Notes: generated from the letters alone by a model not told the origin. Positions 34,263-43,508 are shown, counted from the stretch's first letter. The stretch is 47,303 bases of DNA from an uncultured Fenollaria sp. (GCF_934202865.1 NZ_CAKPYL010000005.1:1-47303); one strand, 5' to 3'. Program-made: numbers and translations.

Positions 34263-35262
34263 AGATGGACTTGCTTACGAGATAAAAATCATTCACAAGG
34301 CGAGTGAAATAGATTTAGAAGAAAATTTTACGAACTACCTTGTATTAACTGATAGAAATCTCTATAGAGAGCAAAGGGCTTTCATCGATGAGATACTTAA
34401 GAAATATGACGCTTTTCTATACGTGATAGACGCAGGTGAAGAGGCAAAGAGCCTAAGCGTTTTGGAAAATCTTCTTGAGTACGCAGCCGACAAGCTCGAT
34501 AGGCACTCACTTATAATCAATGTGGGTGGCGGCGTAGTAACGGACATAGGCGGCTTTGCGGCGTCGATTCTATTTCGCGGCATAAAGCACGTAAATATCG
34601 CAACAAGCCTACTTGCTATGACAGACGCAGCCATTGGCTCCAAGACTGGCATCGATTTTTGCGATAAGAAAAACATCTTGGGTACTTTTTATGACCCATA
34701 CAAAGTCTTTATTGCCATAGATGCGCTTGAAACGCTTCCTAAAGATGAGTATATATCAGGATTTGCTGAAGTAATTAAGCATGCGCTTATATATGATAAT
34801 GGTCTTTATGATCTAATAAAAAAAGATGCGGCGATTGAAGAAGTTTTAGAAAAATCCATTGCCACGAAAGTTCATTTCGTCTCTGAAGACAAAAATGAAA
34901 AAGGCGCTCGCATGGCACTAAACTTTGGTCATACATTTGGCCACGTGATTGAAGCAGCTAGTCACTACACTTTGTCACATGGTAAATGCGTTGCCATTGG
35001 CATGAAGATTGCCCTTGAGCTTGGCAAAATTTTAAATATAACAGACGAAGACACTTACAAGAGAAGTTTTGAATTAATTCACAAATATTATCCAAGTGAA
35101 GAAATAAATTATGAGATAGAATCACTTAAGAGTGATAAAAAGATGATGGCGGACGAAATTAATTTTGTTTTTCTTGCAAATAGAGGGGCCATCATCAAAA
35201 GGGTGGACGAGAGAAAGGTAGTAGAGCTTTATAATGAGCATATTAAGAATAAAAAACTCTAA
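34255..35262 (+). CDS. aroB: 3-dehydroquinate synthase
   Basis: NAD- and zinc-dependent enzyme converting DAHP to 3-dehydroquinate. NAD site INVGGGVVTDIGGFAAS, then the TSLLAMTDAAIGSKTGID block with its Lys, the zinc Glu in GFAEVIKHAL, zinc His in NFGHTFGHVIE and in SHGKCVAIGM. 335 residues, slightly short but complete. Overlaps its neighbours on both sides (8 and 29 bases). Confidence 0.94.
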   Translation: MNRDGLAYEIKIIHKASEIDLEENFTNYLVLTDRNLYREQRAFIDEILKKYDAFLYVIDAGEEAKSLSVLENLLEYAADKLDRHSLIINVGGGVVTDIGGFAASILFRGIKHVNIATSLLAMTDAAIGSKTGIDFCDKKNILGTFYDPYKVFIAIDALETLPKDEYISGFAEVIKHALIYDNGLYDLIKKDAAIEEVLEKSIATKVHFVSEDKNEKGARMALNFGHTFGHVIEAASHYTLSHGKCVAIGMKIALELGKILNITDEDTYKRSFELIHKYYPSEEINYEIESLKSDKKMMADEINFVFLANRGAIIKRVDERKVVELYNEHIKNKKL

Positions 35263-36469
35263 ATTAATGGGGCCGGTTTATGTAAATCACTCAAAAAGCT
35301 ACTTGCACAGATATATCTTTGCAAGTTCTTTTGCTGCCGAAAACACGATTATCAAAGGCTTTGATCTATCTGAAGACATCAAAGACACCATGCTTAGCCT
35401 AATAAGCTTCGCTGATTTTGATCTTTTGGATAGTGGCGACGTCCTTGTTAAGCCGCGCGAAAATAAGAAAAGCCCAGACAGAGTGCGCATCGAAGCCTCT
35501 GGCACAACGCTTCGCTTCATATTATTTAATATACTTGATGGCAATTTGCACGAGATATACATGGGCGATAAGCTATTTGAAAGGCCAAATGATCCCGCCT
35601 TTAAGATCTTTGATGACAATGGTATTAAGTACCGCATCAATGACAAGAACAAGTCCATAAGCATAAAGGGAGACCTAGTTAAGGATGAATACATAATCTC
35701 AGAAGACATCTCGAGCCAATTCGTTTCATCACTCTTATTTAAGCTTGCGCGCATGAACTTTGACTCGCGTATAGTTCTTGACTGCGATTTATCCTCGCGC
35801 TCATACATAGACATGACAATTAACTGCCTTAATGACTTTGGCGTCGAGATCGATGCGAGTGAAAATGAATTTAAGATAAAAGGCGGACAAGAATTTAAAT
35901 CCGCTGGCGAATATATTATTGAAAGAGATTACTCAAACGCAGCTAATTATTATGCAGCAAACTACTTAGGCTCAGATATTGACATTATGGACATGCTTGA
36001 TACGAGTATACAAGCTGATAAGATGGTTAAAGATACTTTATTAAGCTACGATCAAACTCAGGACCTCATCATCGATATGAAGAATAGCCCAGACGCAGTG
36101 CCGATACTTGCGATGGCTGCACTATTTAGAAAGCATAAAACTACTTTCACTTCGGTAAAGAGACTGATGTATAAGGAGTCAAATAGGGTTCAGGCCATAA
36201 TCAATGAGCTAAAAAAGATTGGCGCCAAAATTACATTTATTGACGATAAACTCATCGTGAATCCGCTTGAGGACATCATCATGTACACGAACAAGTTTGA
36301 CGCGTATAATGACCATAGGATAGCCATGATGATTGCGATACTTGCGACAAGGCTTGATCAAGACATCTTCTTAAGTGGCTACGAGTGCGTGAATAAGTCA
36401 TATCCGAAGTTTTTTGAAGATTATATAAGTTTAGGGGGCGAGGTCAATGTCATCGACAATTGGAAATAG
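35234..36469 (+). CDS. aroA: 3-phosphoshikimate 1-carboxyvinyltransferase (EPSP synthase)
   Basis: Adds enolpyruvyl to shikimate-3-phosphate. All main blocks are visible but divergent: NHSKSYLHR (usual GSKSxxxR), SGTTLRF, SSQFVSSLLF, YSNAANYYAA, NSPDAVPILAMAALF, KESNRVQAI (usual KESDR), DAYNDHRIAMM and CVNKSYPKFFEDY. 411 residues. The residue after the Arg of SGTTLR is Phe rather than the Pro common in class I enzymes; the inhibitor response cannot be inferred from this alone. It begins 29 bases before the aroB stop. Confidence 0.92.
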   Translation: MSILRIKNSKLMGPVYVNHSKSYLHRYIFASSFAAENTIIKGFDLSEDIKDTMLSLISFADFDLLDSGDVLVKPRENKKSPDRVRIEASGTTLRFILFNILDGNLHEIYMGDKLFERPNDPAFKIFDDNGIKYRINDKNKSISIKGDLVKDEYIISEDISSQFVSSLLFKLARMNFDSRIVLDCDLSSRSYIDMTINCLNDFGVEIDASENEFKIKGGQEFKSAGEYIIERDYSNAANYYAANYLGSDIDIMDMLDTSIQADKMVKDTLLSYDQTQDLIIDMKNSPDAVPILAMAALFRKHKTTFTSVKRLMYKESNRVQAIINELKKIGAKITFIDDKLIVNPLEDIIMYTNKFDAYNDHRIAMMIAILATRLDQDIFLSGYECVNKSYPKFFEDYISLGGEVNVIDNWK

Positions 36470-37493
36470 AATAAGGCTGACTCTTTCAGGTGAATCGCAC
36501 GGAAAATTTATGACAGCGACGCTTGATGGTTTAGCTAGCGGCATAGAGGTCAATAGAGACTACATTGATAAAATTCTCGCAGAAAGAAGACCAAGTACGG
36601 CTGCCTCGAGCGCTAGAAGAGAGAAGGATGATTACGAAATCATCTCTGGCGTCTTTAATGGCTTCACTACAGGAGCCGCGCTTACTATACTTATGAAAAA
36701 TGCTGACGTAGATAGCTCTTCTTATGAAGCTAGAAAAGATTTAGCAAGGCCGTCGCAGGCTGATTACCCAGCCTTTATTAAGTACAAGGGCTTTAATGAC
36801 TATCGCGGCTCAGGTATATTATCAGCTCGTTTAACAGCGCCAGTTTGTGCGGCGGCTGCGATAATATTAAAAGAGCTAGAAAAGGAAGGAATCACTTTTG
36901 AAACGCATCTAAAACGCTTAGGCGCTATGCTTGACGAAGAGGGCGGCGAAGAATTTTTATCGAAGAAATATCATATGTATAAGTACAGAGACGACGAGAT
37001 CGAAAAGTATTTAGATGAAATAAAAAATGAAAACGATAGCGTCGGAGCAGAGGTCGAATTAATTATAAAGGGCGTCAAGGCAGGTCTTGGCGATCCGCCA
37101 TTTGCCCCGCTTGATGGGGAGCTGGCAAGATACATGTATTTGATTCCATCTGTAAAATCAGTTTCCTTTGGTCATGGATATGGCTTTGCTCAAAGCTTAG
37201 GAAGTGAAGTAGCTGACGAGTTGAGGGTAGATAGTGGCAAAGTAAAATTTTTAGAAAATAATAATGGCGGCATCATTGGCGGCATATCAAATGGCGCTGA
37301 CATAGTGCTAAGTGCTGTGTTTAAGCCTATCGCCTCAATCGCTCGTGAGTTCAAGACCATAAACATGAAGACTATGGAAAACGCTGAGATAAAGATAAGT
37401 GGTAGGCATGACGCCTCAGTCGTTCCACGCGTCTATACAATTATGAAGTGCTACTCGGCTCTTGCTATCTACGATATGCTGGTGAGCGCATGA
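36447..37493 (+). CDS. aroC: Chorismate synthase
   Basis: Flavin-dependent last step, EPSP to chorismate. The N-terminal GESHGK contains the first conserved His, and RRPSTA follows. The second block reads LARPSQADYPAFIKYKG, where the family has RPGHAD, so the second conserved active-site His is Gln. The flavin block is DYRGSGILSARLT instead of DxRGGGRxSARET. Later GGIIGGISNGADIV, FKPIAS and GRHDASVVPR are intact. 348 residues. It overlaps aroA by 23 bases and aroK by four (ATGA). Confidence 0.9.
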   Translation: MSSTIGNRIRLTLSGESHGKFMTATLDGLASGIEVNRDYIDKILAERRPSTAASSARREKDDYEIISGVFNGFTTGAALTILMKNADVDSSSYEARKDLARPSQADYPAFIKYKGFNDYRGSGILSARLTAPVCAAAAIILKELEKEGITFETHLKRLGAMLDEEGGEEFLSKKYHMYKYRDDEIEKYLDEIKNENDSVGAEVELIIKGVKAGLGDPPFAPLDGELARYMYLIPSVKSVSFGHGYGFAQSLGSEVADELRVDSGKVKFLENNNGGIIGGISNGADIVLSAVFKPIASIAREFKTINMKTMENAEIKISGRHDASVVPRVYTIMKCYSALAIYDMLVSA

Positions 37494-37996
37494 ACATCAT
37501 TATCATAGGCATGCCAAACAGCGGCAAGACGACTATCGCCTACGAGCTCGCCCGCAAGATCGGCTACAAGGCCATTGACACGGATAGGCTGATCGAGAAA
37601 GAGGCAGGCATGAGCATAAATGAAATTTTTCAAAAATATGGCGAAGAAGAGTTTAGGCGCAGAGAGACAAAGGTTTGCGAAAGAGTAAGTAGACTCGATA
37701 AAAGGATTATAGCGACTGGCGGCGGAACGGTTATGCGCGAAGAAAATATGGCGCATCTAAAAAGCAATGGCTACGTCATTTATCTAAAGAGGCCGCTTGA
37801 GTTTTTGAAGACAAATCTCGATACATCGAGGAGGCCCTTACTAAGAGCTGAGGGCGACCCAATGAGAAAGCTTTACGAAGAGAGGGCGCCGCTATTCGAA
37901 AAGTACGCGGACATGACGATGAAGGCGGACAAATCAGTTTTTTTGATGTGCAAGGAGCTCAAAAGGCGTTTAAAGGTACAAGGAGTGATTAAATGA
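37490..37996 (+). CDS. aroK: Shikimate kinase
   Basis: Phosphorylates shikimate at O3. The P-loop is GMPNSGKTT, the substrate Asp is in DTDRLIEKEAG, the Arg in EEFRRRETKV, the GGGTV turn follows, and RRPLL has the lid Arg. 168 residues. The frame opens at 37448, but the ATG at 37490 overlaps the aroC stop in ATGA and gives the normal N-terminus. It also overlaps the aroQ start by four bases. Confidence 0.93.
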   Translation: MNIIIIGMPNSGKTTIAYELARKIGYKAIDTDRLIEKEAGMSINEIFQKYGEEEFRRRETKVCERVSRLDKRIIATGGGTVMREENMAHLKSNGYVIYLKRPLEFLKTNLDTSRRPLLRAEGDPMRKLYEERAPLFEKYADMTMKADKSVFLMCKELKRRLKVQGVIK

Positions 37997-38427
37997 AGAA
38001 GATACTTGTGGTCAACGGACCGAATATCAATATACTTGGCAAGAGAGAGCTTGAAATTTATGGCGATTTATCTTATAATAATTTAGTGGATGAATTAAAG
38101 TCTTATGCGAATGGCAAAGGCATTGGCTTAGATGAGTTTCAGTCAAATAGTGAAGGAGCCATCATTGACAAGCTTCAAGAGTTAATTGACGGAGATTATA
38201 GTGGCCTTATCATCAATCCGGCTGCTTACTCGCACTACAGCTACGCCATATACGACGCGCTAAAGGCCATTAAGATAAAAAAAGTCGAAGTGCACTTAAC
38301 AAATATATTTGCACGCGACGAATTTAGAAAAAATTCTGTCACAGCAGCAGCTTGTGATGGCGTTATTTCAGGCTTTGGCTTTGATTCATACAAATTAGCA
38401 ATAGATTATTTATTAAGGGAGGAATAA
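37993..38427 (+). CDS. aroQ: 3-dehydroquinate dehydratase, type II
   Basis: Removes water from 3-dehydroquinate. The lid Arg and Tyr are in NGPNINILGKRELEIYG, QSNSEGAIIDKL holds the conserved Glu, INPAAYSHYS has the catalytic His and EVHLTNIFARDEFR the substrate loop. 144 residues, forming the usual dodecamer. It completes the seven-enzyme set. The M42 peptidase begins two bases after its stop. Confidence 0.94.
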   Translation: MKKILVVNGPNINILGKRELEIYGDLSYNNLVDELKSYANGKGIGLDEFQSNSEGAIIDKLQELIDGDYSGLIINPAAYSHYSYAIYDALKAIKIKKVEVHLTNIFARDEFRKNSVTAAACDGVISGFGFDSYKLAIDYLLREE

Positions 38428-38429
38428 AA

Positions 38430-39476
38430 ATGGACGTAAAACACGATTTAGACTACATGGTAGAATTTATGGTGAAGCTACTAAAGACACCATCACCAAC
38501 AGGAGATACTATTAAGGCACTTAACTTAGTTGAAGAAGAATTCGCTAAGTACGGCTTAAAGGCTCATAAAAATGCAAAGAACGGCTTCTATGTAACAGTA
38601 GAAGGCGAAGATGACGAAGAGCAAGTGACTTTATCAGCTCACGTTGATACACTTGGCTGCATGGTTAAGGACATCACTGGTAATGGCAGACTTAAACTTA
38701 CTAAATTAGGCGGCTACCCATGGAACGTTATTGAAGGATGCGAATGCGTTATCTCAACTATTGATGACGGCGAATACACAGGAACTATACTTACAAATGT
38801 TTCTTCAACTCACGTTTATGGCGCAAAGGCTGACGAGACAAAGAGAGACGAAGACTCAATGGAAATAAGAATTGACGAAAAAGTTTCATCAAGAGAAGAT
38901 GTTGAAAAGCTTGGTATCAATGTTGGTGACTACGTTTATCTATATCCAGGCACATGGGTTACACCATCAGGCTTTATTAAATCAAGACACCTTGATGACA
39001 AGGCATGCGTTGCTGTTCTTGTTGGACTAGTAAAATATTTAAAAGAAAATAATATTAAGCCAAAACACACAACAAACTTCTTCATCTCAAACTATGAAGA
39101 GCTTGGTCACGGATCAACAGCTGGTCTACCTGAAAAGACAGTTGAATTCATCTCTGTTGATATGGCAGCGCCAGGCACTGGACAAACATCATCAGAATTC
39201 AAATGCACTGTTTGTGTAAAGGACTCTTCAGGACCATATGACAAGATGATGAGCGAAAAATTAATCAAACTTGCTAGAAAGAATGATATACCATACGCTA
39301 TAGACATCTACCCATACTACGGTTCAGACGCGTCAGCTGTTTTAAGAGCTGGCTGGAACGTTAGAGCCGCACTTATAGGACCAGGTGTTGACGCATCACA
39401 CAGCTTTGAAAGAACACATAAGGAAGCAGTTGACGCAACATTTAAGCTAGCACTAGCTTATCTACTTGAAGACTAA
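38430..39476 (+). CDS. M42 family metallopeptidase (glutamyl aminopeptidase type)
   Basis: A 348-residue cytosolic aminopeptidase with two metals. Ligands are seen in LSAHVDTLG (His), SRHLDDKACVAVL (bridging Asp), SNYEELGHGS (Glu pair), SVDMAAPG (Asp) and ASHSFERTH (His). These enzymes form large tetrahedral shells that trim peptides. It is the last gene of the operon, behind AGGGAGGAAT. Its base use and strong codons resemble the highly expressed genes, suggesting good expression. The chorismate link is positional only. Confidence 0.93.
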   Translation: MDVKHDLDYMVEFMVKLLKTPSPTGDTIKALNLVEEEFAKYGLKAHKNAKNGFYVTVEGEDDEEQVTLSAHVDTLGCMVKDITGNGRLKLTKLGGYPWNVIEGCECVISTIDDGEYTGTILTNVSSTHVYGAKADETKRDEDSMEIRIDEKVSSREDVEKLGINVGDYVYLYPGTWVTPSGFIKSRHLDDKACVAVLVGLVKYLKENNIKPKHTTNFFISNYEELGHGSTAGLPEKTVEFISVDMAAPGTGQTSSEFKCTVCVKDSSGPYDKMMSEKLIKLARKNDIPYAIDIYPYYGSDASAVLRAGWNVRAALIGPGVDASHSFERTHKEAVDATFKLALAYLLED

Positions 39477-39490
39477 TAGCTTATATATAA

Positions 39491-39528
39491 AAAATGCTTA
39501 CAGCAATCGCTGTAAGCATTTTCTTTTT
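39491..39528. terminator. Strong bidirectional terminator ending the murB-aro operon
   Basis: A 14-base perfect stem AAAATGCTTACAGC / GCTGTAAGCATTTT with AATC loop, then T runs. It serves both the M42 gene (plus) and the convergent SLH gene (minus). Confidence 0.92.
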
Positions 39529-39534
39529 GCATCT

Positions 39535-41598
39535 TTACTTAAAAATGTAATTATAAATTATATTTATGAACTCATCTCTATTGATCTTAGCGTTCTTGTC
39601 AATGGCCTTACCATTAACATATCCAAGAGCCTTGGCTATGGCAAGATAAGAATTTTCTTCCTTTGTAAGTTTTGCCTTAGTGTTGACTGGCTTAAATATG
39701 TCCTTGCCAACAAGCTCTTCCATGCCTTTTAGCCTTACAATGTATTTTGCTAAATCAATATTTGTGATTTCTTTATCTTTATTCACTTCATTTTCTTTGA
39801 TGACGCCATCTCTTATAGCTCTTTGATAAGCGTTATCTATAGTCTCATCTATATCATTATTTCTTGAGCCATATCTATAAATAAAAGTCATAAAGTCTTT
39901 TTGCTTTAAGTTTTTATTTGGCATTATCTCGTCTTCAAGATATGAGTAGCCCATTTGCTTTAGTAGAGTCACCTTGTCTTTGTATTTTGATTTATCAATG
40001 TCGGAGTAATTTCTAAACTCATCTGCATTATTTGTAAGTTTTCCTGTTATAGCGTCAATCTCGATCCTAGTATTCTTTGGCATATAGCTTAAAACGACTT
40101 TTGACTTAGCTGGATCAGATTTATCTCTAATATATTGATAAGCTTCTTCGTATTGAATTTCTTTTTTAACTAGATTATAAGCTTCGTCTGCTGATATCTT
40201 TGCCTTTTCATAGCTCATAGGCTTTCTGTACCAAGCTCTTGAGTAGTCATTTACTTCTTTTGTATCCCTTGAAACGCCTAGGCTAATGGAGTTTTCTGGA
40301 ACATAGTAGCCATCCATCACTCTTACAAAGTATATAGAATTATTTTCAGCACTTATGAATTTTAAATCCTTTTCATCAATGTCTGAAGCATTCTTCTTGA
40401 TATAGTCAATAGCAATCTTTTTTAATTCATCAGAGCTTAGATCTTTTTTCTCACTATCGCCATTGTCAAAATTATTGTAGCTGCTAAATTTTAATAGTGT
40501 TAAATCCTTCGCATCAAATGAGATATTATAGTAAGTCTTTTTCTTATCTTTGCCACTCTCTAAATTGATGTGGTAGACGTAGTCCTTAGAGATGTAGTCT
40601 TGATTTAGACTGGATAAAGTCACCTTAGTATTGCTAGCGTCCTTAACATAAGTCTTTGCTTTTTTGACAGCTTCGTCCTTAGACTTGATGCCCTTAATCT
40701 TGTCAATGCCCTTAACTTCGTACTCGCTAAGACCATCCATAGCCCCTTCAGCAGCGGCGTCCTTAGTCATATAATTATTTAAAAAGACAGGGTAGTCGTA
40801 GCGCTCATATTTCTTTGTAGTCGAATTAACATAGTAATTTGCATTTAGCTCGTTGCTATATATAGTCTTAAATGTAAGCCTTGGCTCCTTCTTATCATTG
40901 ATTACAAATTTAATCATAGGCTTTAGATATTCATTGTCCTTGCAAATATTTATAGCCTCATCCATAGTTAAATTGCTCTTAAGTGCATCAAACTCAGCTG
41001 TTTTTGAAAAGTCAAAGCCATGGCTATAGTTTAGTGAGTAGCTTTGCACGCTCTTATCAACATAGCTTATGGTAATGGAAGCGCCGTCACCAATAACGCG
41101 TCTATCGTTTACATATCTATCAAAGTTAAAAGTATATGCGTTGTCGCCACTAATGTTTTGATAAGTTTTTTCGTTTAGCTTAAGGCTCTTGCTATTGATA
41201 GGGTCGATTCTTTTAATCATCTCAGTGGCATATTTTTTCAAAGCTTCATACGAGTACTTTGGCTTAAGTGTTTCATACTTTTTGTTATCATAAGTATTGT
41301 AGTTAGTGATGTGCATGTCCTTTGATATGCTCACGTTTACATCACTTGAGCCGTCCTTTTTAGTCCATGATAAATTGTATATAGTGCCGTAGCCATCGTC
41401 ACTAGAACTATTCACTTCAAAATTGTCATAAACATCTTTGATATTAAATACTTCTTTTGCTTTTAAAACTAATTTTTCCATTGTTTTGTCGTCTACCTTG
41501 TTTAGATTTTTTGTTTCTGCTAATGAATTTACTGGCAATGCGCACAAAACCATAACGATGGCGAGTGCCATTGCAATCATGTTCATCTTTTTAAACAT
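39535..41598 (-). CDS. Secreted YcdB/YcdC-like repeat protein with C-terminal SLH domains
   Basis: A 687-residue exported protein. Signal peptide about 1-28 (ending NSLAE). Residues about 40-520 hold repeated YcdB/YcdC-like units, PepSY-like in character: YNLSWTKKDGSSDVNVSIS, a second copy near TISYVDKSVQSYSLNYSHG, and a third near YNISFDAKDLTLLKFSSYN, each preceded by an Ala-Lys-rich helix such as SKDEAVKKAKTYVKD. From about 530 to the end there are SLH-like repeats (YLEDEIMPNKNLKQKDFMTF and LGYVNGKAIDKNAKINRDEF). It should sit on the cell surface, bound to wall polymer. PepSY-like units often inhibit peptidases; the true role is unknown. Confidence 0.78.
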   Translation of the reverse strand: MFKKMNMIAMALAIVMVLCALPVNSLAETKNLNKVDDKTMEKLVLKAKEVFNIKDVYDNFEVNSSSDDGYGTIYNLSWTKKDGSSDVNVSISKDMHITNYNTYDNKKYETLKPKYSYEALKKYATEMIKRIDPINSKSLKLNEKTYQNISGDNAYTFNFDRYVNDRRVIGDGASITISYVDKSVQSYSLNYSHGFDFSKTAEFDALKSNLTMDEAINICKDNEYLKPMIKFVINDKKEPRLTFKTIYSNELNANYYVNSTTKKYERYDYPVFLNNYMTKDAAAEGAMDGLSEYEVKGIDKIKGIKSKDEAVKKAKTYVKDASNTKVTLSSLNQDYISKDYVYHINLESGKDKKKTYYNISFDAKDLTLLKFSSYNNFDNGDSEKKDLSSDELKKIAIDYIKKNASDIDEKDLKFISAENNSIYFVRVMDGYYVPENSISLGVSRDTKEVNDYSRAWYRKPMSYEKAKISADEAYNLVKKEIQYEEAYQYIRDKSDPAKSKVVLSYMPKNTRIEIDAITGKLTNNADEFRNYSDIDKSKYKDKVTLLKQMGYSYLEDEIMPNKNLKQKDFMTFIYRYGSRNNDIDETIDNAYQRAIRDGVIKENEVNKDKEITNIDLAKYIVRLKGMEELVGKDIFKPVNTKAKLTKEENSYLAIAKALGYVNGKAIDKNAKINRDEFINIIYNYIFK

Positions 41599-41619
41599 AA
41601 TATCATCTCCTTTGTCTAT

Positions 41620-41625
41620 ATTATA
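41620..41625 (-). promoter_or_regulatory. -10 box of the YcdB/SLH gene
   Basis: TATAAT on the minus strand, about 21 bases before the start codon, with a weak -35. The gap 41599-41742 holds this and the guaA promoter back to back; no riboswitch was recognised. Confidence 0.5.
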
Positions 41626-41714
41626 CCACTTTAGTATAGAGGCATAACGATTTTAACAAAATTGTAAGTATTTTGATAAAGTCTGTGAAATTTATAGCAT
41701 TAAAAATAAACTTG

Positions 41715-41723
41715 TGATATAAT
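41715..41723 (+). promoter_or_regulatory. Extended -10 promoter of guaA
   Basis: TGATATAAT 19 bases before the guaA ATG, with AAGAGGTGAT as ribosome site. No purine riboswitch aptamer precedes it. Confidence 0.6.
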
Positions 41724-41742
41724 TATTACAAGAGGTGATTAA

Positions 41743-43278
41743 ATGAAACACGATTTAGTCTTAGTAATAGATTTCGGCGGACAGTATAAGCAATTGATCG
41801 CGAGACGTGTAAGAGAAAATAATATTTACTCGGAAATAATTCCTTATACTAAAAGCATAGAAGAAATAAAAGCAAAAGACCCTAAGGCAATAATCTTTAC
41901 AGGCGGACCAAACTCAGCCTACCTTGATGATTCACCATCGATATCGAAGGAGATCTTTGAGCTAGGCATACCTATACTAGGTATTTGTTATGGGGCTCAA
42001 TTAACAGCACATCTATTGGGCGGTGAGGTAAAGAAAGGCTCTGAGAAGAATAGGGAATATGGCAAGACCATCTGCCACTACGAAGAGTCAAAGCTATTTA
42101 AGGGCTCTCCGAGCGGCCAAGTTTGGATGAGTCACACTGACTACATATCCAAATTGCCAGAAGGTTTTAAGTGCATCGCATCGACAGACAATTGCCCTAT
42201 CGCAGCGATGGAAAATGAAGAAAAAAAGATTTACGCAGTGCAATTCCACCCAGAAGTAAAGCACTCAATCGACGGCGACAAGATGATTAGAAACTTCCTT
42301 TATGACATTACAGGTCTTAAGGGCGATTGGACGAGCGAAAATTTCATTGAAAACAAAGTTAAAGAGATTAGAGAAAAAGTTGGCGATAAAAAGGCCTTAC
42401 TAGCACTATCAGGCGGCGTCGACTCATCAGTTGCTGCAGCTCTTATGCATAAGGCAATAGGCGACAATCTAACTTGCATCTTCGTTGACCACGGTCTACT
42501 TAGAAAAGATGAAGGCGATCAAGTCGAAGAGATATTTAAGAATAGATTCAAGATGAACTTCATCAGAGTTAACGCTCAAAAGAGATACATGGATAAGCTT
42601 AATGGCGTGTCAGAGCCAGAAAAGAAGAGAAAGATTATAGGCGAAGAATTCATCAGAGTCTTTGAAGAAGAAGCAAAGAAGCTTGGCAAAATCGAGTACC
42701 TTGTTCAAGGAACTATATATCCAGACGTAGTTGAATCAGGTACAAACGGCTCAGCAGTTATAAAGAGTCACCACAATGTAGGCGGCTTACCAGACGATAT
42801 AGGCTTCGAAGGACTGATAGAGCCACTAAGAGAGCTATTCAAAGACGAAGTAAGAGCCATAGGACTTGAATTAGGATTAGATGAAGACCTTATCTATAGA
42901 CATCCGTTCCCAGGACCAGGCCTTGCCATCAGAGTCATAGGCGAGATCACAGAGCAAAAACTAGAAATACTTCGTGAAGCAGACGCCATCTATATAGACG
43001 AGCTAAAGAAAAATGGTTTATATAGAAAGATTTGGCAAGCCTTTGCTGCGCTACCAGACATTAAAACAGTTGGCGTTATGGGCGACGAAAGAACATACGA
43101 TTATGTGTGTGCCCTAAGAGCCGTAACAAGTACCGACGGCATGACAGCAGAGTTTTATCCAATAGATATGGATATACTTGCGAAGATCTCGAATAGAATA
43201 ATTAATGAAGTAAAAGGAATTAATAGAGTGGTGTATGATATTACGTCGAAGCCACCAGGAACAATCGAGTGGGAATAG
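41743..43278 (+). CDS. guaA: GMP synthase (glutamine-hydrolysing)
   Basis: Makes GMP from XMP with glutamine and ATP. The class I glutaminase domain has the nucleophile in [16 protein letters not shown] and His-Glu in [10 protein letters not shown]. The ATP-pyrophosphatase loop is [14 protein letters not shown], followed by the dimerisation domain ending [13 protein letters not shown]. 511 residues, complete. The final codons contain a DNA sequence known as an integration target in other Firmicutes, and accessory DNA begins right after the stop while the gene stays intact. Confidence 0.97.
   Translation: MKHDLVLVIDFGGQYKQLIARRVRENNIYSEIIPYTKSIEEIKAKDPKAIIFTGGPNSAYLDDSPSISKEIFELGIPILGICYGAQLTAHLLGGEVKKGSEKNREYGKTICHYEESKLFKGSPSGQVWMSHTDYISKLPEGFKCIASTDNCPIAAMENEEKKIYAVQFHPEVKHSIDGDKMIRNFLYDITGLKGDWTSENFIENKVKEIREKVGDKKALLALSGGVDSSVAAALMHKAIGDNLTCIFVDHGLLRKDEGDQVEEIFKNRFKMNFIRVNAQKRYMDKLNGVSEPEKKRKIIGEEFIRVFEEEAKKLGKIEYLVQGTIYPDVVESGTNGSAVIKSHHNVGGLPDDIGFEGLIEPLRELFKDEVRAIGLELGLDEDLIYRHPFPGPGLAIRVIGEITEQKLEILREADAIYIDELKKNGLYRKIWQAFAALPDIKTVGVMGDERTYDYVCALRAVTSTDGMTAEFYPIDMDILAKISNRIINEVKGINRVVYDITSKPPGTIEWE
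43268..43278 (+). other. Probable attachment-site core at the guaA 3' end
   Basis: GAGTGGGAATA ends with the first two bases of the guaA stop codon TAG (the stop is completed just after). The same 11 bases at the guaA 3' end are reported as the core duplicated by Tn5801-type elements. No second copy occurs in the window; it would be expected beyond 47303. Confidence 0.6.
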
Positions 43279-43356
43279 AGTAACAAATATGTTTCTGTTG
43301 TAAAACCATTGAAAACAGTTGGTTTTAGCGATTTGCAGTAGCAAAAAACTCCTGAA

Positions 43357-43374
43357 TGATACTGTTTTGATACT
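43357..43374 (+). repeat. Two TGATACT repeats, 11 bp apart
   Basis: TGATACT at 43357-43363 and 43368-43374, about 80-95 bases inside the guaA junction. The position could fit integrase arm sites, but two copies of seven bases are weak evidence. Confidence 0.25.
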
Positions 43375-43463
43375 AAAAAGGGGCAAAAGCAGGTCTGAAA
43401 GGGAGTTGTTGAATTTAGGTCAATAGTTTAGATAGCCTTACATCATTTTGGTGGGAGGCTTTT

Positions 43464-43508
43464 GTGGAAATAGTGAATGGTGAATTGGGACGAGCGTATG
43501 GACAATAA
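43464..43508 (+). other. Short open frame overlapping the start of the CPBP gene
   Basis: A GTG with GGGAGG five bases upstream opens 14 codons (VEIVNGELGRAYGQ) that end inside the first codons of the CPBP gene. The same frame is open back to 43419, reading SFWWEAF before the GTG. It may be a leader peptide coupling translation to the protease gene, or the tail of a lost gene. The rest of 43279-43463 shows nothing I can name. Confidence 0.3.

Noticed and set aside
41599..41742. Purine riboswitch before guaA
   Set aside because: No aptamer-like paired elements or terminator were found; the 144 bases hold two opposed promoters only.
43114..43386. Minus-strand frame at the guaA junction as a possible integrase end
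   Set aside because: The translation has no R-H-R-Y tyrosine recombinase motifs and mostly overlaps guaA coding sequence.
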